This document shows, in pieces, positions 7,359 through 14,490 of a DNA stretch of 20,228 bases. The position numbers were made by a program, and so were the translations under genes. The number at the start of each line of letters is the position of its first letter. Positions within the stretch are counted from its first letter, which is position 1. The notes beneath the pieces were generated by a model. That model was not told the DNA's origin. It did no database searches and was given only the letters and a program-made list of their open reading frames with translations. The stretch is from Acidiferrobacter sp. (GTDB taxonomy: Bacteria > Pseudomonadota > Gammaproteobacteria > Arenicellales > UBA868). The stretch lies in contig NZKZ01000101.1 in assembly GCA_002694065.1 (NCBI GenBank), positions 1 to 20,228 of the forward strand, in the 5' to 3' direction.

Positions 7359-8267
7359 GTGCACATTACCATTCGGCAACTGCAGGTATTTGAGGCGGTT
7401 GCCCGGCATCTCAGCTATACCCGGGCAGCAGAGGAATTACACCTCACGCAGCCGGCAGTGTCGATGCAGATCAAGCAGATGGAAAGCTCGATTGGTCTGC
7501 CGATGTTCGAGCAGATCGGAAAGAAAATCTATTTGACACAAGCCGGCGATGCGATGCTCGTCCATGCGCGGACCATTATGCGTCATCTTGAAGCCGCCTC
7601 TGAAGAGATGAACGATCTTCGTGGGGAAGATTCGGGAAGACTAAGAGTGGCCATTGCCTCAACGGTCAATTATTTCGCAACGCAGTTGCTTGCAGACTTT
7701 GCGAGGGAAAACCCGGCGGTCGAGATTTCTCTTGATGTGACTAACCGCGAATCATTGCTCAGCCGACTCGAAGCCAATCTGCCGGATCTGGTTCTCATGG
7801 GTAAGCCGCCGGCCGATCTTGATCTGGTCTCGGAGTCGTTCATGGATAACCCGCTGATCGTGATTGCGTCGCCTGATCATCCTTTGGCAAATGCGCGGAA
7901 GATCGCCTTGGCAGATCTTGCCGAGGCACATTTTGTTGTCCGCGAGCCAGGGTCGGGGACGCGTGTTGCGATGGAGCGTTTCTTCTCTGATCAGGGTTTC
8001 CGCTATCAGAAAAGCATGGAGCTGATGGGGAACGAAGCCGTAAAGCAGGGGGTTGAGGCGGGTCTGGGGCTCGCGGTGGTATCCGCCCATACCGTCGAAA
8101 AAGAACTGACCCTTCAGCGCCTCGTGGAACTGGATGTTGCCGGGATGCCGATCATGCGACGCTGGTACGTGGCTTACCGCAAAGGCAAGCGCCTCTCACC
8201 GACGGCGGAAGCGTTTCGGCGATTCGTTATTGAGGCCGGCGTGCGACGATCCGACGTCGGCAGTTAG
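7359..8267 (+). CDS. cbbR: CbbR-type LysR transcriptional regulator
   Basis: 302 aa, typical LysR length. The N-terminal winged helix-turn-helix (about 1-60) contains the segment HLSYTRAAEELHLTQPAVS and then FEQIGKKIYLTQAG; both are close to known CbbR proteins. A linker helix near 60-88 leads to a periplasmic-binding-protein-like effector domain (about 90-295) including the REPGSGTR loop. CbbR activates Calvin-cycle operons in response to metabolites that signal carbon and redox state. The start is GTG at 7359, supported by a very strong ribosome site (GGGGAG just upstream). The gene is divergent from phosphoribulokinase, the usual cbbR position. A second LysR gene follows 108 bp downstream in the same direction. 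Identity as CbbR rests on sequence wording and neighbour. Confidence 0.9.
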   Translation: MHITIRQLQVFEAVARHLSYTRAAEELHLTQPAVSMQIKQMESSIGLPMFEQIGKKIYLTQAGDAMLVHARTIMRHLEAASEEMNDLRGEDSGRLRVAIASTVNYFATQLLADFARENPAVEISLDVTNRESLLSRLEANLPDLVLMGKPPADLDLVSESFMDNPLIVIASPDHPLANARKIALADLAEAHFVVREPGSGTRVAMERFFSDQGFRYQKSMELMGNEAVKQGVEAGLGLAVVSAHTVEKELTLQRLVELDVAGMPIMRRWYVAYRKGKRLSPTAEAFRRFVIEAGVRRSDVGS

Positions 8268-8286
8268 GCGCGCTACCAATATCTGC

Positions 8287-8340
8287 TTATAACCCATAAA
8301 ATCAGTTTATCGCTTTCAGTTTTGTGACGATACTGAAGGC
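8287..8340. promoter_or_regulatory. LysR-type operators before the second LysR gene
   Basis: Several T-N11-A palindromes are packed in the 108-bp gap. TTAT-N5-ATAA (8287-8299) overlaps ATAAA-N5-TTTAT (8296-8310), with half-sites about ten bases apart. Next comes TTCAGT-N11-ACTGAA (8315-8337), with perfect 6-bp arms and exactly 11 bp between them; the dyad extends to GC/GC at 8312-8313 and 8339-8340 past one mismatch. GATACT at 8329-8334 may be a -10, with TTTATC 17 bp upstream. An autoregulatory site bound by the downstream LysR protein is the simplest reading. Confidence 0.5.
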
Positions 8341-8375
8341 GAGAGGGTTATTGACATCAGGCAGGGAGTGCACTC

Positions 8376-9284
8376 ATGGCGGACAGAAGGCTTCAGGTAT
8401 TTGCAACGGTTGCCCGCTTGCTCAGTTTCACCAAAGCGGCCGAAGCGCTGCACATGACCCAGCCGGCCGTCACATTCCAGATTCGCCAGTTGGAGGACTA
8501 CTTCAACACGCGGTTGTTTGATCGTACTCACAACCGGATCAGCCTCACCTCAGCCGGCCATCTTGTGAAGGGTTACGCCGATCAGATCCTCTCGCTGTAT
8601 AGCGAGATGGATAACGAGGTTCGAAAGTTGACCGGTGATGTGTTGGGCCCGCTTGTTCTGGGAGCGAGTACGACGATCGGTGAGTACGTCATCCCGAGCA
8701 TTCTTGGTGAGTATCAGGCCAAGTTTCCCGATGTCGCGGTGCGCCTTCATGTCGCCAACACCGAGGGGGTGCTCCACATGGTTGAGAGCAACGAGATTGA
8801 TATTGGGATTGTTGAGGGTCCGGTGGGCAACAAGAATCTGGTGTCCAAAGTCTGTTGGGATGATGAGCTTGTGGTAGTCACTCCTCCGAATCACCCGTTG
8901 ACTGAACACTCTGTCACTGCCGTAGACGCGCTTTTGCAGTATCCGTTTATCAGCCGTGAGGAGGGTTCGGGGACCCGTAATGTAATTGTCGACTATTTGC
9001 AGTCGGCCGGCCGCGATATCTCGGATCTCAACTTGACCATGGAGTTTGGCAGTCCGGAGTCCATCAAGAGTGCCGTCGCGGCGGGTCTAGGCATCTCGAT
9101 CCTGTCTATCGCCACGCTCGATAAGGAACTGGAACTGGGCATGTTGTCCAAGTTGAGTCTGGATCCTCCACTGACGCGCCCCTTCTCAATCGTTTACCAG
9201 CGCCAGAAGTTCCGCCTGCGTGCGATGGATGAGTTTCTCGAATTCACCGAAGCGCACTGCGTAGAAAAACAATCGGCAAAATAG
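8376..9284 (+). CDS. LysR-family transcriptional regulator (CysL/YeiE-like)
   Basis: 302 aa. The winged helix-turn-helix contains LSFTKAAEALHMTQPAVTF and FDRTHNRISLTSAG, followed by an effector-binding domain with the SREEGSGTR loop and AAGLGISILS. The wording is closer to the CysL/YeiE branch of LysR proteins than to classical CbbR. Members of this branch have been tied to sulfite, sulfur or general stress control, so the ligand should not be assumed. ATG 8376 has GGGAG 7 nt upstream. It lies in tandem with cbbR but has its own upstream gap containing clear LysR palindromes, so separate expression and autoregulation are likely. In an autotroph it could tune sulfur assimilation or carbon fixation; the sequence does not decide this. 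Confidence 0.88.
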   Translation: MADRRLQVFATVARLLSFTKAAEALHMTQPAVTFQIRQLEDYFNTRLFDRTHNRISLTSAGHLVKGYADQILSLYSEMDNEVRKLTGDVLGPLVLGASTTIGEYVIPSILGEYQAKFPDVAVRLHVANTEGVLHMVESNEIDIGIVEGPVGNKNLVSKVCWDDELVVVTPPNHPLTEHSVTAVDALLQYPFISREEGSGTRNVIVDYLQSAGRDISDLNLTMEFGSPESIKSAVAAGLGISILSIATLDKELELGMLSKLSLDPPLTRPFSIVYQRQKFRLRAMDEFLEFTEAHCVEKQSAK

Positions 9285-9313
9285 TTTCGCAACCGCATTT
9301 TGGGGTCGACTCG

Positions 9314-9667
9314 ATGGCGAATACCGACCAGCACGAACTTCGGGCAGTCATCGACGTATTGACCGATGCCGAAGTCGCGAGCCTGCTCGATTTTGCGAGG
9401 TATCTCAGAGACCGGCGATCTGCCGCCCCCGTGCCCGAGATCGTGGATATTCCACGGCCGGAACATGAGAGTGTCATCAATGCCATTCGGCGTTTGACCC
9501 AAACCTATCCCATGTTGAACCGGGATACTCTTTTTAATGAGGCATCAGGTTTGATGGCGCGCCACATGATGCATGGGGAGAGCAGTGAGGACACAATCGA
9601 TCAGTTGGAGGCGCTATTTAAATCCCGCTACGCCACCTGGCAGGCGGAAGTTGCGGCCAGTCCTTAA
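9314..9667 (+). CDS. Small conserved-looking protein of unknown function
   Basis: 117 aa, soluble and acidic-looking, with no signal peptide, membrane segment or metal-binding motif. The N-terminal helix LRAVIDVLTDAEVASLLDFARYLRDRR resembles the short 'LLDFA.yL..R' helices found in DUF2281/antitoxin-like and other small bacterial proteins. A proline-containing linker (PEIVDIPRPE) leads to a second helical half with YPMLNRDTLFNEASGLMARHMMHG. ATG 9314 is 29 bp after the LysR gene stop, so the gene probably shares that transcript; a GGGG lies about 8 nt upstream of the start. I have an uncertain memory of similar proteins beside LysR genes in sulfur-oxidising bacteria, but no function is known to me. 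The coding call rests on codon structure, start context and tight spacing. Confidence 0.75.
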   Translation: MANTDQHELRAVIDVLTDAEVASLLDFARYLRDRRSAAPVPEIVDIPRPEHESVINAIRRLTQTYPMLNRDTLFNEASGLMARHMMHGESSEDTIDQLEALFKSRYATWQAEVAASP

Positions 9668-9750
9668 GTTGCCTGTCACAGCCAATCAGGCCGCTAGGGC
9701 TGCGTTCTGCTCCCGGTGACCGATCTGCGATTCGGGTCTGGAGTGCTCTG

Positions 9751-9759
9751 TGGTATAAA
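9751..9759 (+). promoter_or_regulatory. Extended -10 promoter candidate for rppH
   Basis: TGGTATAAA is an extended -10 (TGn followed by TATAAA, 5/6). The -35 region 17 bp upstream (TTCGGG) is weak, which is normal for extended -10 promoters. The predicted start is near 9766, about 45 nt before the rppH ATG. The element lies in the only sizeable gap (144 bp) between the preceding small gene and rppH. Confidence 0.5.
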
Positions 9760-9811
9760 TCTTGGATTGCAAACGATTGATGCACGACATCAATACACTC
9801 GGAAAGGCCTG

Positions 9812-10303
9812 ATGGTGGAACAACTGCACTCGGTTTCGGATGATGATGGTTATCGGCCGAATGTGGGGATCGTGCTTTTCAATAGCACCGGCCAGGTCCT
9901 CTGGGCCCGGCGGAGTCGTCATGACGGCTGGCAGTTCCCCCAAGGAGGGATAGAACAGGGCGAGACAGTCGAGCAGGCCGCTTACCGCGAACTGTATGAG
10001 GAGGTCGGGTTACGCCCACAGAACGTGGAACTGGTGGGTCGGACGCGAAACTGGCTTCGCTATGATGTCCCCGGCAGTTTGCGCTCGCGTAGCACGACCT
10101 TCAAGGGGCAGAAGCAGGTGTGGTTTCTGATGAAGATGCTCGCCTCCGATCACGCAATCTGCCTGGACCACAGCGAGGCGCCAGAATTTGACCGATGGCG
10201 CTGGGTGGATTACTGGCTGCCCCCGCGTAAAGTGGTTTCGTTTAAACGCGGCGTTTACGAACTTGCCTTGTCCGAACTTGAGCCCATGCTGCGTCTTGTC
10301 TGA
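9812..10303 (+). CDS. rppH: RNA pyrophosphohydrolase RppH (Nudix)
   Basis: 163 aa, slightly shorter than E. coli RppH (176 aa). It removes pyrophosphate from the 5' triphosphate of mRNAs, which triggers RNase E decay. DDDGYRPNVGIVL near the N-terminus and QFPQGGIEQGE are close to the E. coli enzyme. The full Nudix box G-x5-E-x7-REL-x-EE-x-GL is at 45-67, with Glu63 and Glu64 as metal ligands. RTRNWLRYD, EFDRWRWVDYW and VVSFKRGVY are further RppH signatures. ATG 9812 has a GGAAAGG site just upstream. The frame is open back to 9716, but the extra residues are not family-like and cover the predicted promoter. The gene converges with rfaE2. Confidence 0.95.
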   Translation: MVEQLHSVSDDDGYRPNVGIVLFNSTGQVLWARRSRHDGWQFPQGGIEQGETVEQAAYRELYEEVGLRPQNVELVGRTRNWLRYDVPGSLRSRSTTFKGQKQVWFLMKMLASDHAICLDHSEAPEFDRWRWVDYWLPPRKVVSFKRGVYELALSELEPMLRLV

Positions 10304-10323
10304 ACTGGCGTCCCGCCGGTTTT
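10303..10323 (+). terminator. Possible weak intrinsic terminator after rppH
   Basis: AACTGGCG (10303-10310) can pair with CGCCGGTT (10314-10321) with one G-U pair and a 3-base loop, immediately after the rppH stop. The T run that follows is only about three or four bases before CCC, so termination may be inefficient. The same inverted repeat read on the minus strand has no T run. Confidence 0.4.
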
Positions 10324-10333
10324 CCCTGCGGCG

Positions 10334-10810
10334 CTAACTGCTCCGGATGCGATCGACCAGATCGGAGGTAGATCGCTCATACTGAAAAGGGATGCTGTGC
10401 ACGATGCCGCCGCTGTCGCGTACCTCCCGGGCTCCGACGATGTCTTCCGGTTTCCAATCCCCTCCCTTGACGAGGTGGTCTGGCTTCAGCCTTAGGATCA
10501 GGTCGAGAGGCGTATCTTCCTCGAAACAGGTGACAAAACTGACGCACTCTAAAGCGGCAATCACCGCCAGACGGTCTTCTAATGGATTGACTGGACGACC
10601 TGGCGCCTTGCCAAGCCTGCGAACCGAGGAATCAGAATTCAGTCCCACGACGAGAGTAGCCCCAAGGGCCGCGGCTTCCTCAAGGTAGGCCACATGGCCC
10701 CGGTGCAGAATGTCAAAAACCCCGTTGGTGAAGACCAGAGGGCGCGGATGTTTGCCGACGTGCTGCGTAAGCGCGTCCCAGTCGGAGAGAATTTTTTCAG
10801 CGCTGCTCAC
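10334..10810 (-). CDS. rfaE2: D-glycero-beta-D-manno-heptose 1-phosphate adenylyltransferase
   Basis: 158 aa, the stand-alone equivalent of the C-terminal domain of HldE. It joins AMP from ATP to heptose 1-phosphate to make ADP-heptose, the donor for lipopolysaccharide inner core. The nucleotidyltransferase motif GVFDILHRGHVAYLEEA holds the HxGH signature (36-39), and the ending PFQYERSTSDLVDRI is typical of the family. The start is GTG at 10810, 18 nt after the stop of the upstream lipoprotein gene; no strong ribosome site is seen, so coupling to upstream translation is plausible. Its position in the gmhA-dolP operon puts an isomerase and an adenylyltransferase of the same pathway together. 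The kinase (HldE N-domain) and phosphatase GmhB are not in the window. Confidence 0.93.
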   Translation of the reverse strand: MSSAEKILSDWDALTQHVGKHPRPLVFTNGVFDILHRGHVAYLEEAAALGATLVVGLNSDSSVRRLGKAPGRPVNPLEDRLAVIAALECVSFVTCFEEDTPLDLILRLKPDHLVKGGDWKPEDIVGAREVRDSGGIVHSIPFQYERSTSDLVDRIRSS

Positions 10811-10828
10811 GCAGTCAGCGGCTTGCGA

Positions 10829-11428
10829 CTAGATGTACTCAAACACCTTGATGACTCGGACGACTCCCGTTACAGACCGAGTGGCGTCAACGGCAATACT
10901 GGCTTCCTCCGGCGTCACCAGTCCCATCAGGTAGACGTTGGCCCGTTCGGTGACAACTTTAATGCGGGTCGATTCGATTGGGGCTGATGTGGCGATTGCG
11001 GTTTTGACCCGCGTAGTGATCCAGCCGTCGTTGGCACGGCTGTTCATGTTTGTTTTTCCGGCGAGCTCCAGCCGATTGATCACCTGCCGCGATCCCTCAT
11101 GGGCTTTCGCGAGATCGATGATGGTATCGATGTCGCGCTGATCAGGTACCTCTCCCGTCAGAAGGACCACACCGTTGTAGATGGTGACATTGACGTGTTC
11201 GTGTTCAATCTGCTCTTGTTTGTCGATAGAGCGCTTGATATCAAACTCCATCTTGTTGTCATCCCAGTAAACACTGGCACCTCTACGGTCGCGGGCAACA
11301 TCAATCGCCAGGACAGTAGCGGTAGTGACGAGCACGATGCCGCACCCGCTGACAAGGCAGGCGATGGCAAGCGCCAAAATGGAGTGACGGAACGGTTTTG
11401 AGGTTCTGCCAGAGCGGACTGGATTCAT
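10829..11428 (-). CDS. dolP: BON-domain outer-membrane lipoprotein, DolP/YraP-like
   Basis: 199 aa lipoprotein. A signal peptide of about 28 residues ends in the lipobox VSGC, with Cys29 as the lipidated residue. Two BON domains follow (about 65-130 and 140-199), marked by VTIYNGVVLLTGEV and ANVYLMGLVTPEEA. E. coli DolP binds anionic phospholipid at the division site on the inner face of the outer membrane and supports envelope integrity and amidase control. ATG 11428 overlaps the gmhA/diaA stop as TGATG and has GGAG 7 nt upstream, so it is preferred over the in-frame codon at 11443. It lies in the same gene order as E. coli yraM-yraN-yraO-yraP, which supports the assignment. Confidence 0.9.
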   Translation of the reverse strand: MNPVRSGRTSKPFRHSILALAIACLVSGCGIVLVTTATVLAIDVARDRRGASVYWDDNKMEFDIKRSIDKQEQIEHEHVNVTIYNGVVLLTGEVPDQRDIDTIIDLAKAHEGSRQVINRLELAGKTNMNSRANDGWITTRVKTAIATSAPIESTRIKVVTERANVYLMGLVTPEEASIAVDATRSVTGVVRVIKVFEYI

Positions 11429-12015
11429 CAATGTTCTCCGCAATAGTGCTGATCGATCAGATCACAAAAGCAGTGAATAATTATAGCGTGGGCTTCCTGG
11501 ATCCGCGCAGTACTGTGAGAGGGGACCCGCAGTTCACAGTCTTGTGGTCCCAGCATCGGCGCCAGAGCGCCGCCGTCGCGGCCCGTGAGTGCAGTTATCT
11601 TGATCCCGCCCGTCGCTTGTGAGGCTTTGACCGCGTTCAGAATGTTCGGGGAATTGCCCGAGGTGCTGATGACCACCAGGTGATCGCCCGGAACGGCCAG
11701 AGCCTCCAGTTGCCGGGAGAAAATCTGGTCGAACGCATAGTCGTTGCCAGTGGCTGTGAGTGTGGCGGTGTCGCTGACCAGGGCAACGGCAGGCAGGGCT
11801 TTACGCTCCTTTAGGAAGCGAACCAGAAGTTCCGCACTGAAATGCATGGCATCCGTCGCAGAGCCGCCATTGCCACAGAGCAGGAGTTTGCCGCCGTTGT
11901 CGAGGGTGTCGAGCATCGATCGGGATGCGCGGCCGATCTCCTCGGCGAGCATCTCTCCACTGGCCAAGGCGGTTTTCGCGCTGCTGGTAAAGTGATCAAC
12001 GATCTGTTGCTTCAT
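11428..12015 (-). CDS. gmhA: SIS-domain phosphoheptose isomerase GmhA / DiaA family protein
   Basis: 195 aa SIS fold: LLLCGNGGSATDAMHFSAEL (45-63 region) and ISTSGNSPNIL bind sugar phosphate. GmhA converts sedoheptulose 7-phosphate to heptose 7-phosphate. DiaA, its paralogue in E. coli at this same operon position, instead binds DnaA to time replication initiation. Here Glu62 (in HFSAEL) and His176 (in ARIQEAH), the positions of the GmhA catalytic Glu and His, are both kept, while E. coli DiaA as I recall it has lost the Glu. With rfaE2 two genes downstream, isomerase activity is likely, though a DiaA-like role is not excluded. The segment LGPQDCELRVPS is shared with DiaA. ATG 12015 lacks a clear ribosome site. 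An 89-bp gap separates it from yraN. Confidence 0.88.
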   Translation of the reverse strand: MKQQIVDHFTSSAKTALASGEMLAEEIGRASRSMLDTLDNGGKLLLCGNGGSATDAMHFSAELLVRFLKERKALPAVALVSDTATLTATGNDYAFDQIFSRQLEALAVPGDHLVVISTSGNSPNILNAVKASQATGGIKITALTGRDGGALAPMLGPQDCELRVPSHSTARIQEAHAIIIHCFCDLIDQHYCGEH

Positions 12016-12104
12016 GGGGCGAAATCGGACGAGGGGTGGATCTCTCAGGGGATTCTAAAGCTTTCAGCAGTGATCGGGACCGAAACCGGAGCCAGATCCA
12101 GGGC

Positions 12105-12461
12105 TCAAAAGGCATTCTGGATCCATTGCCAGTCAGGATTCGGCATTTTTCCACTGACGGCAAATACATCAAATCTGCATACCGTATCGTACCCGTTTCG
12201 GTACTGCTGCAAGAAAAATTCAGCGGTGAACCGCAGGCGTGATTGTTTTTTCGCGTCGACGGTTTCCTCGGGTCGACCGAAGGCGCTGCTTGCTCGGTAC
12301 CGAACCTCAACAAATACCAAAGAAGCCTCTTCCCGCAAGATCAGGTCGATCTCTCCCCGGCGTGTCCGGTAATTGCGTTCCACCAGGCGCAGACCTTTCG
12401 ATTGGAGCTGATCGAGGGCGAAATCCTCTGACCAGTGATGCGTTGAAGCTGTCTTTCCCAT
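12105..12461 (-). CDS. yraN: YraN (UPF0102) nuclease-like protein
   Basis: 118 aa, the usual size. The core YRTRRGEIDLILREEASLVFVEVRYR has the layout of a PD-(D/E)xK nuclease fold: Glu-x-Asp in GEIDL, then E-x-(K/R) in FVEVR, with Arg in place of the Lys seen in many relatives. The ending FDVFAV and W-IQNAF are typical of the family. The biochemical role is not established. ATG 12461 or the adjacent upstream GTG 12464 may serve as start. It follows lpoA by 18 bp, so the two are co-transcribed. The lpoA-yraN pairing is one of the most stable neighbour links in gammaproteobacteria. Confidence 0.93.
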   Translation of the reverse strand: MGKTASTHHWSEDFALDQLQSKGLRLVERNYRTRRGEIDLILREEASLVFVEVRYRASSAFGRPEETVDAKKQSRLRFTAEFFLQQYRNGYDTVCRFDVFAVSGKMPNPDWQWIQNAF

Positions 12462-12479
12462 CACCGCTTTTGTGCGTTG

Positions 12480-14414
12480 CTATCGCGAAATGACCGGCGC
12501 GAAAGGCTCAGGGATACCCTGACGAAAAATGACCCAGTCGGGTTGTTTTTCGATGTCGCCTCCCTGCAGGAAATAAGTGCCGCTGGCGCCGGAAACCTGT
12601 CGGGTTGAATCATCTGACATGGTTTGTATCTCGCACCCAAGACGATATGCGTCCATACCTAGCGCAAAGAGACGATCGACTCCAGATCCCTGATAATGCC
12701 CGGCGACGGTGAGCATCTTGTCAGAGCGCTCAAAGCGGCCGGTGCGGCGCACAAGCCAAGGCATGTCCGAAAAAAGCACTCCTTCAAGATCAAGATCATT
12801 GACCGGGTCCGGCGTTCCGGTGAAGACGGTATTCTGTGAGTAGATCGGCAATTTGCCGGCGTGGTGAAAATCAATCTGGGGTTTCAGCAGTCGAGCCGTC
12901 TTTTGATCTGCAAAAAGCAATATCACGTCGAGGTCCCGACGGATCCGCGGCACGACGACCAAGGGAAGGGTGTCGCCGAGCGTATTTTGCAGGGCGTTTG
13001 TTTGCGCCTCGATTTGGGAAAGGCTCAGCATGCGTGAAATCATTTCTGAGAAATCACTGCGTGTTGAATCCACAATCACCGTGTCTGTGATCTGGCCGCC
13101 CTGATCCTGCCACGCTTGGACAGCAGTGTCGGCAGCCGCCTTGTTTGCTTTGGTCAGGGTATAGAGCACCAGGGCGTTTTCGAGGCCACGCGCTCGGGCA
13201 TGGGTCACGAGTGACAATGCCTCGCTGCGGCGTGACAGATCTATGAAGAAGGCATTGGGTGTGCGTTCAGTGTTGCTTGAGCCCAGCAGCAGTGTCGGCA
13301 CGCTCAGCGTCGACTGGGTCACCAGGCTCGCTACTGCATCCCGACCGAGAGGCCCGACCACGAGATCCGCACCCGCCTCCACCGCTGCCTGATAAACCTC
13401 CCCGATGGTATTGATGTCGTCGCCGAAGTCGTAGAGTGATACAACTGGCCGGGAGGAAGCATGGTCTCCGTTATGAAGGTGCATAAAGCCGTCATTAAAT
13501 GCCGATGCCGCTTTACTGTAAGCAGAGGTCATTGGCAGCAGCAAGGCAATGCTTGCCGGGGTTGGTGAGGCGCAGGAGGCAGGTCGGAACTCCCTGCGAA
13601 GGGGAGTCGCGCGATGCCCGGGATATCTGGCAGACCAGTCATCAAGATCAAGACGTAGCGTCTGTAGTGCCCAAGCTGAAGCACTGATAATTTGCACAAG
13701 TTCCAGCCAGGCCAGGCTGTCCTCTGCGATGTCGGGATGCTGTTTCAGGAGGTTACGCTCCTGCAAAGTCAGCATCGAGAGTGCATCGAAAACCCGGGCA
13801 AGCAAAGCCTCGACGTCAGCCCCTGACCTGTTGTCGAGTGAAAGAGTGTTGATGAGGTTTAATGCCTCAATGGGGTTTTTTTCAGCAAACAGAATCTGCA
13901 ATTTAAGGTCGTTAACCAAAAACCACTGGCCGTCATCAAGCTCTGTATTCTCGGCGCGGGCCACCAGCCCGCGTGCCTTTGGCAAGTTCTTTCTCGCCAG
14001 CGCAAGCGCTGCTCGCAGCAACGTGTGCTGACGGACAACCCAGGGATTTGCGTTAAGAAACTGTGTTCTATTGAGAATGATTTCGGCCTGCTCCAGGCGC
14101 ATCGCTTGAAGAAAGCGTTGGGCACTGGCGAGAAAAAGGAGTTGTGCTTGGGCAGCCTCGGCATCGAGCGCGCGTTCGAGAAATGCCCATGCCGAGGTGA
14201 CCGGCTCAGTGCGCGCAAGGTCTTGCATGACAGGCGCCGAAGGGGCGATCGCCTGGGTATTCGTTTGGGCTTGCGTGCTGGACGCCGACTTCGGCTCGTC
14301 TTTGGGTTGGGTATCTTTGGATTGCGGGAGAGCTGCGCATCCAGATATCAGTATGGCAATAACCGCTGCCCAGAGCGGGAGGGTCGAACTGCCGACACAG
14401 TACAAAGGCATCAT
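12480..14414 (-). CDS. lpoA: LpoA-like outer-membrane activator of PBP1A
   Basis: 644 aa. A short signal peptide ends in the lipobox ISGC (Cys26 from ATG 14414). A helical TPR-like N-terminal domain (about 50-300) includes repeats such as LEQAEIILNRTQFLNANPWV. A periplasmic-binding-protein-like C-terminal domain starts near SIALLLPMTSAYSKAASAFNDG and includes ADLVVGPLGRDAVASL. E. coli LpoA reaches from the outer membrane through the cell wall to activate the bifunctional synthase PBP1A. The start was set at 14414 (or the adjacent ATG 14411) so that the signal peptide begins correctly; the frame is open to 14489 but those residues are not signal-like. It diverges from rsmI across about 76 bp, exactly as E. 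coli yraL/yraM do. Sequence conservation is low, as usual for LpoA. Confidence 0.9.
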   Translation of the reverse strand: MMPLYCVGSSTLPLWAAVIAILISGCAALPQSKDTQPKDEPKSASSTQAQTNTQAIAPSAPVMQDLARTEPVTSAWAFLERALDAEAAQAQLLFLASAQRFLQAMRLEQAEIILNRTQFLNANPWVVRQHTLLRAALALARKNLPKARGLVARAENTELDDGQWFLVNDLKLQILFAEKNPIEALNLINTLSLDNRSGADVEALLARVFDALSMLTLQERNLLKQHPDIAEDSLAWLELVQIISASAWALQTLRLDLDDWSARYPGHRATPLRREFRPASCASPTPASIALLLPMTSAYSKAASAFNDGFMHLHNGDHASSRPVVSLYDFGDDINTIGEVYQAAVEAGADLVVGPLGRDAVASLVTQSTLSVPTLLLGSSNTERTPNAFFIDLSRRSEALSLVTHARARGLENALVLYTLTKANKAAADTAVQAWQDQGGQITDTVIVDSTRSDFSEMISRMLSLSQIEAQTNALQNTLGDTLPLVVVPRIRRDLDVILLFADQKTARLLKPQIDFHHAGKLPIYSQNTVFTGTPDPVNDLDLEGVLFSDMPWLVRRTGRFERSDKMLTVAGHYQGSGVDRLFALGMDAYRLGCEIQTMSDDSTRQVSGASGTYFLQGGDIEKQPDWVIFRQGIPEPFAPVISR

Positions 14415-14490
14415 TTCAGTATACCGGATAGACTTGGCGTTACCGCGACCACGGAGTTGTGCGCATCGCGGAACCAGTGGAACCCCCATC

